This document shows positions 31,622 through 41,069 of a DNA stretch of 64,000 nucleotides, piece after piece (positions within the stretch are counted from its first letter, which is position 1; every line of letters begins with the position of its first letter). Location: NCBI GenBank assembly GCA_032622095.1, contig CP136063.1, positions 268,143,426 through 268,207,425 of the forward strand, in the 5' to 3' direction. The stretch comes from Siphonodentalium dalli (Eukaryota > Mollusca > Scaphopoda > Gadilida > Siphonodentaliidae). Both the position numbers and the translations under genes were made by a program. A model generated the notes under the pieces. The model saw only the letters and a program-made list of their open reading frames with translations, did no database searches and was not told where the DNA came from.

Positions 31622-32782
31622 ATGCCGTTCATTAAAACCACAGGATTCCGGGACGCAAGTACCCAAACACAGGAAATCCAAATATTACACGAGCTGGTGC
31701 TAAAAGTTACCTCTTTAGAGGACAAAATAAGCCAGCTATTAGTACAACAAACACCACATAATGGAGGAGGCAACATGGTCGAATCACTGATAAAGACAAG
31801 CCATGCAGAACAGAACACTGATGAACCACCCACCAACAAAATGCATGCTGGACAGAATGTCTCCGAAAAAACAGACATCAACGCGTACAAGGAACGTCAG
31901 AAAATCATGAACATTTGGGCACGTCAGAAAGGAAATTATGCACGCGTTTATAAAATTTCCAGGACATCGGAAATAACAGCGGATACATACAAGGAGTTCC
32001 TACTTGCTGGAAATCCATTCATTCCCAGGAAGTTTAGGAGTAAGATAACAAAAAGTGATACAACAGTGGCCAAGAGAGTTAAGTTGGAATTGGAAATTGT
32101 AAAGCTTCAAGGAGCGCAAGTAACTCTGGAAGATAAGAAGGAGATATTTGCAGAGCGATGTGAACAGATAGACCGAGACATGACATCAACAATAAGCTCA
32201 AAATGGACAAACCGGGAGATAATTTCCAAGCTCATAAAACTATGGGATGAAGAAAAGTTTCATATTCGGACAAAAATCAACATCAACTGCGAGAAAAAAC
32301 TGAAGTGGTTGAAAAGCCAAAGCCAAACTACTACAGGCAGTAACAGAAGCACGGGCATTGATGCTAACATCATAGAAAAACCAGACTTGCGATCTGTTTC
32401 CGAAACAATAAAACCAAGCACGGAGAAGTCGGGCGATATTTCGGAAAGACAATCAGTTAAGAATGCAGTTGTTCGAAGATCGTATGCCGAAATAACAAAA
32501 ACAAACTCCCGTGTTGACAGTCATTCACTGGTGACAAGGAAGAAAGTTTACGACAGACCTCAATCCACAGATATTCAAAACACCGTAAGTGGAAGTAATT
32601 TAGACACCGCTCGCGATGATATCCAGAGTTGTCACAAACCACCAACCCCATCCAATAACCAAAATTTTTTAGAAAACCGCCGTCGCCTCAAGGGACGACA
32701 CAAACAGGAGATGGGACCGAACAACCCAAAATTTTCAACCTCTCGTCACACACCCTATCCAATGACGAGGCCAACTTATTAA
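31622..32782 (+). CDS. Penelope-like ORF1 protein, intact
   Basis: 386 codons from ATG 31622. Residues about 20-45 (IQILHELVLKVTSLEDKISQ) look like a short coiled coil. A central Lys/Arg-rich part has GNPFIPRKFRSKITKSDTT and AKRVKLELEIVKLQ, and helical segments with Trp and Lys follow (ISKLIKLWDEEKFH, KKLKWLKSQ). The last 120 residues are polar and probably disordered. From memory of the family, related N-terminal regions occur in other metazoan Penelope-like elements fused to the RT. The role is likely RNA or nucleoprotein binding, but that is not shown. It ends at TAA 32780-32782, about 115 bases after the -1 frame of ORF2 opens. Confidence 0.8.
   Translation: MPFIKTTGFRDASTQTQEIQILHELVLKVTSLEDKISQLLVQQTPHNGGGNMVESLIKTSHAEQNTDEPPTNKMHAGQNVSEKTDINAYKERQKIMNIWARQKGNYARVYKISRTSEITADTYKEFLLAGNPFIPRKFRSKITKSDTTVAKRVKLELEIVKLQGAQVTLEDKKEIFAERCEQIDRDMTSTISSKWTNREIISKLIKLWDEEKFHIRTKININCEKKLKWLKSQSQTTTGSNRSTGIDANIIEKPDLRSVSETIKPSTEKSGDISERQSVKNAVVRRSYAEITKTNSRVDSHSLVTRKKVYDRPQSTDIQNTVSGSNLDTARDDIQSCHKPPTPSNNQNFLENRRRLKGRHKQEMGPNNPKFSTSRHTPYPMTRPTY
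32665..32671 (+). promoter_or_regulatory. Candidate -1 frameshift site U UUU UUA, copy 2
   Basis: Identical to 27890-27896 and in the same phase: ORF1 reads AAT TTT TTA GAA, and the -1 frame reads on as AGA AAA CCG. The -1 frame opens at 32659 and continues to 34971. The heptamer is the type used by HIV-1 and many other elements. It is the only arrangement that would translate ORF2, which lacks an ATG, as an ORF1 fusion, unless the T run has simply lost one base. Confidence 0.55.
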
Positions 32783-32784
32783 AA

Positions 32785-34971
32785 TTGGGGTTAAAGTTTG
32801 CACCCACCCCCACATCATCTAATAAACACGAGCTGCAAAAAGACGTTGATGAATTCTCTCGAAAATTACGACTAGCAGAACGATATTTGGACGAAAAACA
32901 TATCGACCCCTCTCTCGTCCGTAATAAGTCATCCAAATGCCCAGACCTTAATAGGGACCGAGCCTTGGAAGAATTTATAAAGACTTTGAAACAATACCCA
33001 CTAAACAGTCCAGACAGCGACAAGCAAAATCTAAAAAAGTCGGAAATAAAAGCTATTTCCAGTCTTAAAAATAACAAAAAAATAATAATAAAATCGTCGG
33101 ATAAAGGGGGTGCCATAGTCATAATGGACATAGATTATTATGAACTCAAAATAAGGGATATGTTATCAGATCATAACACATATGAGGAAATTCCCCAAAA
33201 CATAGATAAAGAAATTCTGGGAAAATTGAAGAAACTTATCAATAAACACCAGAAATGCTTCACAAAAAAGGAAGTCGACTATCTCACAAATTTCAGCTGT
33301 AAAACGAGTAATTTCTATGGATTACCTAAATGTCACAAATCTAACCAGATAAAAGCCGCGATAGAAGAACAAAATTCCGAAATCATCAGTGTATACCGAC
33401 CTGAGGATCTCAAATTTCGCCCGATCGTTGCGGGACCAGCTTGCACAACTAGCAGACTGAGCAACCTTGCAGACATAATTTTAAAACCCCTGCTCAAACA
33501 TGTTAAAAGCTATGTCAGAGATGACATTGATTTTCTAAACTATATTCCCACGGAAGTTACAGATGACACCCTCCTGGTAAATTTCGATGTTGTAAGCTTA
33601 TATAGCAACATACCACACTCACTAGGCCAGGATGCAATTCAATTTTGGATGAGAAAATATCCGGAAACTGTCAACGACAGATTTACTATGGCTTTTGTCG
33701 AAGATGCAGTAAGACTCATACTCGAAAACAATACATTTCAGATAGGCAAAACGAACTATAAACAGATAAAAGGGACCGCAATGGGAACGAAAATGGCCCC
33801 AACATATAGCACTTTAACTCTTGGGTATCTTGAAGAAAAACTTTACGAGTCTCTACAACAGAGATATGACAAAACGTTCAGTGACAATTTCCAAACCTCG
33901 TGGAAACGATACATAGATGACTGCAATATATTTTGGGAGAAATCATGGGGTGACGTCAATGAACTGGGCTCGATTTTAAATGGACTCAATGCCGACCTAA
34001 AATTTACCATAGAAACTAGCCCACAAAAACTTCCATTTCTTGATATTCTCATTATAAAAGATGGTAAAAAAATTTCAACGGACATTTATCGCAAATCAAC
34101 AGACACTCAGCAATACCTTCACTTTAAAAGCAATCATCCCAGAAGTTGTCGCAATTACATCCCATATAACCTAGCAAGACGCATTTGTACAATAGTCTCA
34201 GACGCCAACGTCCAAATAATCCGACTGGCGGAACTCAGAACCACTCTAGTAAAGCGTGGTTATCCCATTAACTTAATAGATCAAGGCATTAAAAAAGCCC
34301 AATCGTATTCCCTTGCAGAGCTTAGACAGACAAAACCACACTCAAAAGCTGACAAAACACCCCTTGCTATGGTAACAACCTATAACAATCGAAACCCTGA
34401 GTTATTTCCCGTGGTATATAACAACTTACCTATTTTGAAGAAGAGTGAACGTATGAGGAGAGTACTAAATTCCACACATATCATCAAAAGTAAACGACAA
34501 CCGCCAAGTTTGAAAACCACACTTTGTAAAGCCCGATTCTCAGATGGTGTCATTCCGACAATACCATCTGTAAAATCGTGCAGGAAAGTTCATAACAAGG
34601 ATAAACGTTGTGGAACATGCCCCCTTTTATTGGAAGGTTCATCATTCAGGTTCGAGAACGCATATAGGGATTTCAAAGTCAAGCGGGACATGACATGTGA
34701 ATCAGAAAATGTTATTTATGTAGTGATATGTTCAAACTGTGGCGCCAATTATATCGGTCAAACAACCAATCTGCGACACAGAGTAACACTGCACAAACAG
34801 GGGATACGGGATACGAACTACCGCACACTATATGTTAGCAAACACATCGATGAATGTAGTGGGGGGGATTTCAAAATATTTCCGTTCTATACAACATCCG
34901 ATCCCCAATTGTTAGAAGTAAAAGAACAACATTTTATAAACCAGTTTAAACCCTCGCTCAATCGAAAATAA
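32785..34971 (+). CDS. Penelope-like RT and GIY-YIG protein, copy 2
   Basis: Same 728-residue product as copy 1, with no stop, so the purifying or recent-copy signal is strong. RT catalytic acids are present in FDVVSLY and RYIDD; the GIY-YIG nuclease has VIYVV, NYIGQT, the Arg of LRHR and the Glu near the C-terminus. The frame is open upstream to 32659 across the end of ORF1, and the part from KIFNLSS onward matches the usual Penelope RT start. The true N-terminus is therefore probably in ORF1, reached by -1 frameshifting. Total length with ORF1 would be about 1,120 residues. Confidence 0.92.
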   Translation: MGLKFAPTPTSSNKHELQKDVDEFSRKLRLAERYLDEKHIDPSLVRNKSSKCPDLNRDRALEEFIKTLKQYPLNSPDSDKQNLKKSEIKAISSLKNNKKIIIKSSDKGGAIVIMDIDYYELKIRDMLSDHNTYEEIPQNIDKEILGKLKKLINKHQKCFTKKEVDYLTNFSCKTSNFYGLPKCHKSNQIKAAIEEQNSEIISVYRPEDLKFRPIVAGPACTTSRLSNLADIILKPLLKHVKSYVRDDIDFLNYIPTEVTDDTLLVNFDVVSLYSNIPHSLGQDAIQFWMRKYPETVNDRFTMAFVEDAVRLILENNTFQIGKTNYKQIKGTAMGTKMAPTYSTLTLGYLEEKLYESLQQRYDKTFSDNFQTSWKRYIDDCNIFWEKSWGDVNELGSILNGLNADLKFTIETSPQKLPFLDILIIKDGKKISTDIYRKSTDTQQYLHFKSNHPRSCRNYIPYNLARRICTIVSDANVQIIRLAELRTTLVKRGYPINLIDQGIKKAQSYSLAELRQTKPHSKADKTPLAMVTTYNNRNPELFPVVYNNLPILKKSERMRRVLNSTHIIKSKRQPPSLKTTLCKARFSDGVIPTIPSVKSCRKVHNKDKRCGTCPLLLEGSSFRFENAYRDFKVKRDMTCESENVIYVVICSNCGANYIGQTTNLRHRVTLHKQGIRDTNYRTLYVSKHIDECSGGDFKIFPFYTTSDPQLLEVKEQHFINQFKPSLNRK

Positions 34972-35061
34972 CGCGCCTCGGACATATTCGTTCATCTTTA
35001 TAATTCTAAACAATCCGTAGATTATAGAGGATGGTTGCACAACACAGTAATAATATTTGGA

Positions 35062-35395
35062 ATACTAATACTCACTGTATCATATTGGATTGCAGCTTGG
35101 TGGGAAGCGACCACCTTGCTGAAAACACAGTTTTTATCGTAAATTGTAGCTGCTTATTGTAAATCACATCGATATTCTTCGAAATAATAATACTTGATGT
35201 ATCATATTGGATTGCAGCTTGGGGGCAAGCGGCCTTCTTGCTGGAACCAAAGTGTTCATCATAAATTATAGCTGCTTGTTGTGCAACACATCGATATTCT
35301 TCTGAATAATAAAACTCGATGTATCATATTGGATTGCAGCTTGGGGGCAAGCGGCCACCTTACTGCAATCACAGTTTTCATCTGCATCATAAATT
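35062..35395 (+). repeat. 122-bp tandem repeats in the Penelope-like 3' region, copy 2
   Basis: Same array as in copy 1, with GTATCATATTGGATTGCAGC at 35077, 35199 and 35321. The number of units has not changed since the two copies diverged. Confidence 0.88.
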
Positions 35396-36285
35396 CATAC
35401 TTCATATTTCTACGGAAGTCCTCAACTTTTGTTGACCATGTCGCTACATGGCAATTGGAGAGTGACTTCCATACCTGGATGTCCGCCTGTCACTGTATAT
35501 CTGTATATAACACCTGTGGTCAATATGGTCTTACCAAGCTAAACGACCACATAGAAGCACTAGGGGTCGGCTGGCATTCGAGTTCCCTTAGTATATTTAC
35601 GTTATTTATTGCAACATGCACATTTAAGTTCACACGAATTGATTACCAAACTGAAAAAACATGCCATTATCAAAGTAAAACTAATACTTGAGCCCTCATG
35701 TATTTCCCATCTGGCAACTCGCGACCGACGGATGTCTTGATTACTTCTATCTTATTGTTTTGTTTATCACTACCTTGGGAACCTCATTAAATTGCAGATA
35801 TCTACAGAAATCTCCAGTGGATAAAAATCAACTTCACTGAGCGAAAATATCACAATGATCAATAATTACACACAGTATAAAATACACATGCTTCTAATAT
35901 AATGTCGCCATTAAAGATAGCAAGTGCCATTAAGGACAAAAACATTAGATTAAGATGGACTTGCCACCATAAACCCATCAACAGATTAAACGCTATCAAA
36001 CAGAAATAAAATTACCATTATGTCCAAGCGTTTAATGATACACGCGCCGTTAGGAACGCACGTCTGAGCACGTCTCTCTACGTACCAAGGCCATAACAAT
36101 TTAATGAGGTTCCTCGTATAATTTAATTTAATCAAATATATGTATCACGTGATTCACCATGATATCTCTTACAGACTCTAAGATGAATACACATTTTTCA
36201 TCAGTGACTCCAAGCTATTGAAAAGGCAAGATGTGCCGAAACCGGTATAGCTGTTTGTACATACATGTAATAAATATTCAACAAT

Positions 36286-36309
36286 GAACGGATACCTTTC
36301 CTAATTTTC

Positions 36310-36318
<9 letters not shown>
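36286..36318 (+). mobile_element. 33-bp start of a third Penelope-like unit
   Basis: GAACGGATACCTTTCCTAAT and the next 13 bases repeat the unit start exactly, at 4775 bp after the start of copy 2. The match then runs into an AT microsatellite. Partial terminal units of this kind are typical of Penelope-like insertions. Confidence 0.85.

Positions 36319-36360
<42 letters not shown>
36315..36360. repeat. (AT)n microsatellite
   Basis: About 22 AT units followed by GTGTGTGTGT. A shorter TATATATGTGTATAT lies at the other side of the dimer (26719-26735), so the Penelope-like insertion site was probably this simple repeat. Confidence 0.9.
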
Positions 36361-36370
<10 letters not shown>

Positions 36371-36874
36371 ATATAATTTATAGAATCGAAAGCGGATGCA
36401 CCGATCGAGACCAAACTCCCCATCTAAGGGCAAAAATCGACGGGAATGGTTGCCGTGGCGTTTTGGAGAAGCTGCGAGCACCCTTCTCCACTTGCAGTCA
36501 CAATAACGGCACTGTGGGGTTAATATCGTTGATAATTAAAGAGCGTTCGTATCCGCAGTGTCGTTGATAAAGAGCGTATGCGTGTAGTATGATTCTTACG
36601 TCTGGGTCCAGACATGAGCGTGTTGTGTGATTCTTACGTACTTAGGGCTTCCTAGGAACAGGAGAGATTTCCATCTGGTCAGTTTTTCCGCCCGGGTACC
36701 CGCAAATGATATATATGAGTGTGTCCTTTATAGACTCGAACCGATTGAGCTCAAACTTGCCACCTAGGGGTACTTTTGTGCGGGAAGTGTCATGGACGGG
36801 TTAAATTGTGACCCCGACCTGACTTTGACCTTGAAATTGATCAATTCAAGGTCAAATCGGGTAAAACCTGCTAG
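36361..36874 (+). mobile_element. Helitron-like copy B, remainder
   Basis: Holds GATCGAGACCAAACT, the ATTAAAGAGCGTTCGTATCC block and the CTTAGGGCTTCCTAGGAAC block shared with copies A and C. It ends AAAACCTGCTAG at 36874 followed by T. Just upstream is a perfect 12-bp hairpin, TTTGACCTTGAA and its complement around 36824-36856, which fits the palindrome near Helitron 3' ends. No protein is encoded. Confidence 0.6.
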
Positions 36875-37438
36875 TTACCGATTGAGACCAAACTTCCTAT
36901 CTAACGGTAAAAGCACACGGGACGCGTCGTCGTCGTCGTCCGAGCACCCCTTTTCCACACCCAGTCACAAAAATGGCCGTCCTCGGCACTGTGGGGTTAA
37001 TCGCATTGATAGTCAAAGAGCGTCATATCCGCAGTGTCATTGATAAAGAGCGTATGCGTGTAGTGTGATTCTTATGTCTAGGGCCAGACGTGAGCGTGTC
37101 TGTATCCAGAAATGAGCGTGTTGTGTGATTCTTATGTCTGTCTTCGTACTTAGGGGTTCCTAGGAACGGGGGAGATTTTCATCAGGTCAGTTTTTCCGCC
37201 CGATGTACCGTAAATCGTACCTCTTTTAGGGATGTGAACCATCACGGGACGGGTACCACCATTTCTCTGATTAAAAAGGCAGAATTAACTCATTGAAAAA
37301 CAAAAAATTAATTCAAAAAATTAAATTAAATTAAATTAAATTAAAAAATTAAAAAAATTAATTAAAATGGCAGAATTAACCCAAAAAAATTAAGTCATGT
37401 TTCTGACGATTGCCGCCAGTGGCGGGCTAACCTGCTAG
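36875..37438 (+). mobile_element. Helitron-like copy C
   Basis: Abuts copy B and repeats its block order (CGATTGAGACCAAACTTCC, AAAGAGCGT, CTTAGGGGTTCCTAGGAAC). It lacks the TC start, so it is 5' truncated. It ends AACCTGCTAG at 37438 followed by T, with a short hairpin CCGCCAGTGGCGG at 37412-37424. A-rich TTAAA repeats near 37310-37350 are a local expansion. Confidence 0.55.
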
Positions 37439-37689
37439 TATGATATAAATGAAGAGTAATGTAGTATAAAACATGAAATGTATATATGAATTATCACAAA
37501 CTTTTGTTTTGTAGAAATATTGTTCGCTTGTCGAAGTATTGACGGATCACGTTGCAGATCTTTCCACAGTTTTAATTCTCGTTTGTCATAATTTTAATGA
37601 ACTTACAGTTTTCATCCAATGAATGGAAGTTGTCACAATATTGTTTCATTAGCAAAAATAATTTATCCCTTAAGTCTGAGATAATGGAC

Positions 37690-37800
37690 ATTCCATAATT
37701 ACATGTAGTTCATTTTCAACCTTTATTGGGAGTGGAGGGCAATATATGCATTTCCTATCATTTACATCTATTGTCGGTTGATGGTGGCGGCCTTTCTCAA
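37690..37800 (-). pseudogene. LINE C-terminal Cys-His knuckle
   Basis: Encodes RKCIYCPPLPIKVENELHVI followed by MECP, the CX2C...HX4C pattern found after the RT of many LINEs (C-x-x-C, E-N-E-x-H, C). It is joined almost directly to RT motif A because of the internal deletion. The remaining 250 bases to 37439 are the 3' untranslated end, broken by stops. Confidence 0.65.
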
Positions 37801-37856
37801 TGGACAGTTGGTGGTAACTAATTCTAAGTTTTGTGAAACGCAAATTGTCTTCCGCG

Positions 37857-38662
37857 TTATGGGTACCATAAAGGTCGTTTTAAAGGCTTTGTTTTAGTTA
37901 AGTAGACACTTGACTCGTACATAGATTTAATTATGTTGTATATATTTCCAGAGAGACATATTTGTTCCAATTTGTTCATCAAACGTGGTCTGTTAACTGT
38001 ATCAAAAGCTTTCTTAAAATCAATGAATGCGACGTATATCGGTTTTTTCAAATTCTTGTATTTGTCAATTACCGTTTTTAGAATAAAAGCGCTGTCAATT
38101 GTACTTCTTCCCTTTCTAAATCCGAATTAGTTGTTCCCAATGATATTATTCTCCTCTAGAAAACTTGTAACCCTATGGTTTATGACTTTATTAAATAATT
38201 TCCCTAATGCTGAACTCACTGCAATTGCTCTGTAGTTATTTGGATCGTTTCGGTCTCACTTTTTATAGATTAAACTTAAAATAGATTTACTCCAATTCTT
38301 AGGATACTTGTTGGTCAAGAAAACTTATTGAATAACTTGACAAATTCGTCGACCATGAGAGGTACAACGGGTTTTAATAACCCGTTATTGATATTGTCTG
38401 ATCCAGACGCCTTCCCTAGTTTCAGTTCGCGCAGTGCAGATATAATTTATGTTGCCCTTATCTGCGTATTGTCATTATTTATTTTCACGGCGGGGGAGAA
38501 TCTTTGTTCTGCAATTTCTGGTGTTAATACTTCAGTTTTATTTGTGTATAGTTCCGTAAAGAATTCAACCACTTTGTCGGCATCAAGATCATTTGGTTGT
38601 TTAGTTTTCTGCCTTAATTTGCTAATAATTTCCCAATATGATTTTGGGTCTGTAGTTTCCAT
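37857..38662 (-). pseudogene. LINE reverse transcriptase, fingers to motif A only
   Basis: The start (38662-38447) is SYWEIISKLRQKTKQPNDLD with DADKVVEFFTELY. After shifts come a finger motif DPNNYRAIAVSSALGKLFN and FRKGRSTIDSAFILKTV at about 38080-38270, then motif A IYVAFIDFKKAFDTVNR at about 38000-38051. After ESSVYLTKTKPLKR the RT stops and sequence of the C-terminal region follows, so motifs B and C with the YADD box are deleted. Confidence 0.7.
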
Positions 38663-38841
38663 CTTCTCGAGTGTTGAATAAAGTTTTTGGAAAAATGTTC
38701 GTTTTTTAATTTTTATTCTTTTTTGTATGCCTTCTTTATTGAGAAATATTTAATTCTTAAGCTGTCGTTGAAGGGATTTGTCCTCATTGTACGAATGGCA
38801 GATTCCATGTCTTTTTAAAGTGTTTTGCATCGCTCGTCAAA

Positions 38842-40093
38842 CTATTTACGCTTCCTCTGTCTTTTCCGTCGTGCTGTAGTCATAGTGCATGCATGATTAT
38901 TTGTGAAATTTAATGTTTTCATGAAAGCAGTCATAGCAGCGGACGTCCCTTCATGGTCGTTAGTGTAATTGGTCAGTCTAAATTTGTTGATACAATTTTG
39001 AACATCTGAATTGCTGAGTATTCTAATTACCTTGGCTTTGCTGTCGGTGGTCCATTTCAGTTTATCGTTATTAACATAATATGTGTGTTTCAAGCTACCT
39101 CTAAATGTTTGTTGTTGATATATTAAATGCATGACCAATTGACAGTGATCAGAGTGTTCAGTTGGTAATTTAACACAAAAATATTCTACGTCGTGCCGAT
39201 ACATTTCTGAGATTATTACGTAATCAACTGCACTTGCTCCGCCATATTGATAGCTTGTGAAGTGCCCTAGTTTGTCGCCAAGCGTACGTCCATTGATAAT
39301 TCGCATTCCAGACTCTTTGCATAAAGTTAATAATTGCGTACCAAATGAGTTAACCTTAGTATTCATATTGCGTCTGGGTTTGTTGGTATCTATAATATCA
39401 TTTGAAGGAAGAGGAATATATTTATCACTATCTGCTGCAACCTGATCCGCCCTGTCACTGGTCGTAGCATTGAGGTCACCCCCACAAATGATTAAATATG
39501 ATGGGTGGTAATGCCGTAATTTGTTTCTTATGTCAGAGAAAATGTTAGCTTTATTACCCCCTTTCGTTTCCCAGTAGTTAGAGTTGTGCGGTGGAATATA
39601 AGTTGATATGAAGACAATTTTGTTTGACATGTCTAACATTTTACCTCGAAATTCAACACTTAATGCAGTCACCTAGTCTTTTCACCGTTGACAGAAATGT
39701 TTTATATTGTGTTTTAAAATAAAAAGCTATTCCGCCTCTATCGCCATTTCCTCTTGGGAAATGAATGCACTCATAACCTGGAATGGTTAATTCTGATGAA
39801 ATGTTGTGCCAGGTTTCAACTAAAGTAATGAAATCATGATTATTAATTTATTGTATAAAGTGTTCGTTTTTCAATTTAAGACCTTGTACATTCCACACTG
39901 TGTAAGTTATCCTTTCTGCTGCTTGAAGCATTGTGTTATTATCAGATGGCATTTCTGTATTTATTAAGACCAATGAATGTGAATTAACTACTATACTGGG
40001 CAGTCTGAACCTGACTAAAAAAAGAAATAAATAAATAAACAAAGTCATACTATCACATAGACTTGAAGCTGAAAAGTGAACGTTGTGTGACAA
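38842..40093 (-). pseudogene. LINE apurinic-type endonuclease
   Basis: N-terminal TYTVWNVQGLKLKNEHFIQ (39848-40093) is the start of an APE-type endonuclease. The main part (39672 to 38842) has IVFISTYIPPHN, LIICGGDLNATTSDRADQ (G-D-x-N), FTSYQYGGASAVDYVIISE (S-x-V-D-Y) and KLPTEHSDHCQLVMHL (S-D-H). These are the metal-binding and catalytic motifs of the family. Between the two parts (39673-39847) the frame is lost. In an active element this enzyme nicks the target to prime reverse transcription. Confidence 0.75.
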
Positions 40094-40370
40094 TTAGTGA
40101 GACCAATACACATAATACTTTTCACATTTTAGTTCAAACTTATTTAACATGATGGGTTAATATCAAGATAGGAAGTGCATTGTAAGCAAATTTCGATTTG
40201 ACACCTGCTCAGTGTCGACTCTCAAGGTTAACATATTATTGTGATTTTAGTAACTATGTGATAAGATAAGATGTATATGATATCAATGTGAAAGCAATAA
40301 ATAAATTATTTCGGATTCAGCATGAATAGTATCTTGCATTGGTCTCAATAACATAACAACAGGGATATTT

Positions 40371-41069
40371 TTAATTGCTTGTCTCAATGCATGCCTTCAC
40401 TCTGGCACGAAGATCAGCCATGTCCTGCCCCATGTCTAGCATATCAGTTACCGAGTGGTTACTGTTGAATTTCCTCGAGAATCCTTTCGACACAATTGGA
40501 GACACATGTTGTTGTTCCCAATGATGAGTTTGAGAGCTGACATCCCACTGAGATGGAGTAGCACCTGGCACTTGTCTACCAAGTCGAGTATTTCCTCCCA
40601 GGCGTTCAACACCTTTGTGATTAGGGTGCCAGCAATTATGGTATAACACGTCAATAACCCGACTTGTGCCACGATACACAAACTCCCCGGAATTATCAAT
40701 AAAGTCACATCCCATTTTCGAGCACACTTCACGGTAGCATTCATTTGTTGACATGATACGCCTGTTTATCCCGGTTGTACTGGGCGATGGCAGGATCGAT
40801 GATAACCGAATGGAGGCACATGGGTATAGGCCACGAATAGTATCAATCAAATCTTTAATATCACCGGGCTCGGTCTATGGCTCTTTCGGCAGGAATTGAT
40901 TCCCAACGTGTATCGATACTTTGCTGACTGCCCCTCTCATCTTATTTTCCGAGTTTTTGAGCCATGTGGTCGTGCCATTAAGATTCAGACCTCCGATTGA
41001 GACCTTTCTGACATACTCGTTCTCCATCGCAAGTTTGGGTGCACTAACAAACTTCTACACCGAGTCTCC
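40371..41069 (-). pseudogene. LINE ORF1, SGNH esterase-like domain
   Basis: Continues from the coiled-coil part. VSIGGLNLNGTTTW stands where block I is expected, and VSIHVGNQ resembles the block III I-x-x-G-x-N/D signature. ASIRLSSILPSPSTTGINRR follows, and the C-terminal DVLYHNCWHPNHKGVERLG matches the D-x-x-H block V, though the Asp lies further away than usual. A stop and at least one shift occur near 40860-40900. The nucleophile Ser of block I is not clear, so the domain may be inactive even before decay. Confidence 0.5.

Larger units (their letters stand above)
31511..36285 (+). mobile_element. Penelope-like element, copy 2, apparently intact
   Basis: Second 4775-bp unit, joined to copy 1 without spacer and followed by the first 33 bp of a third. 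ORF1 is uninterrupted, ORF2 is identical in protein sequence to copy 1, and the frameshift context is the same. Single-base differences to copy 1 (for example in ORF1, at GTAAATTATAG versus ATAAATTATAG, and in the AAGGACAAAAAC block) show that the two units are real and not an assembly echo of one. Confidence 0.92.
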
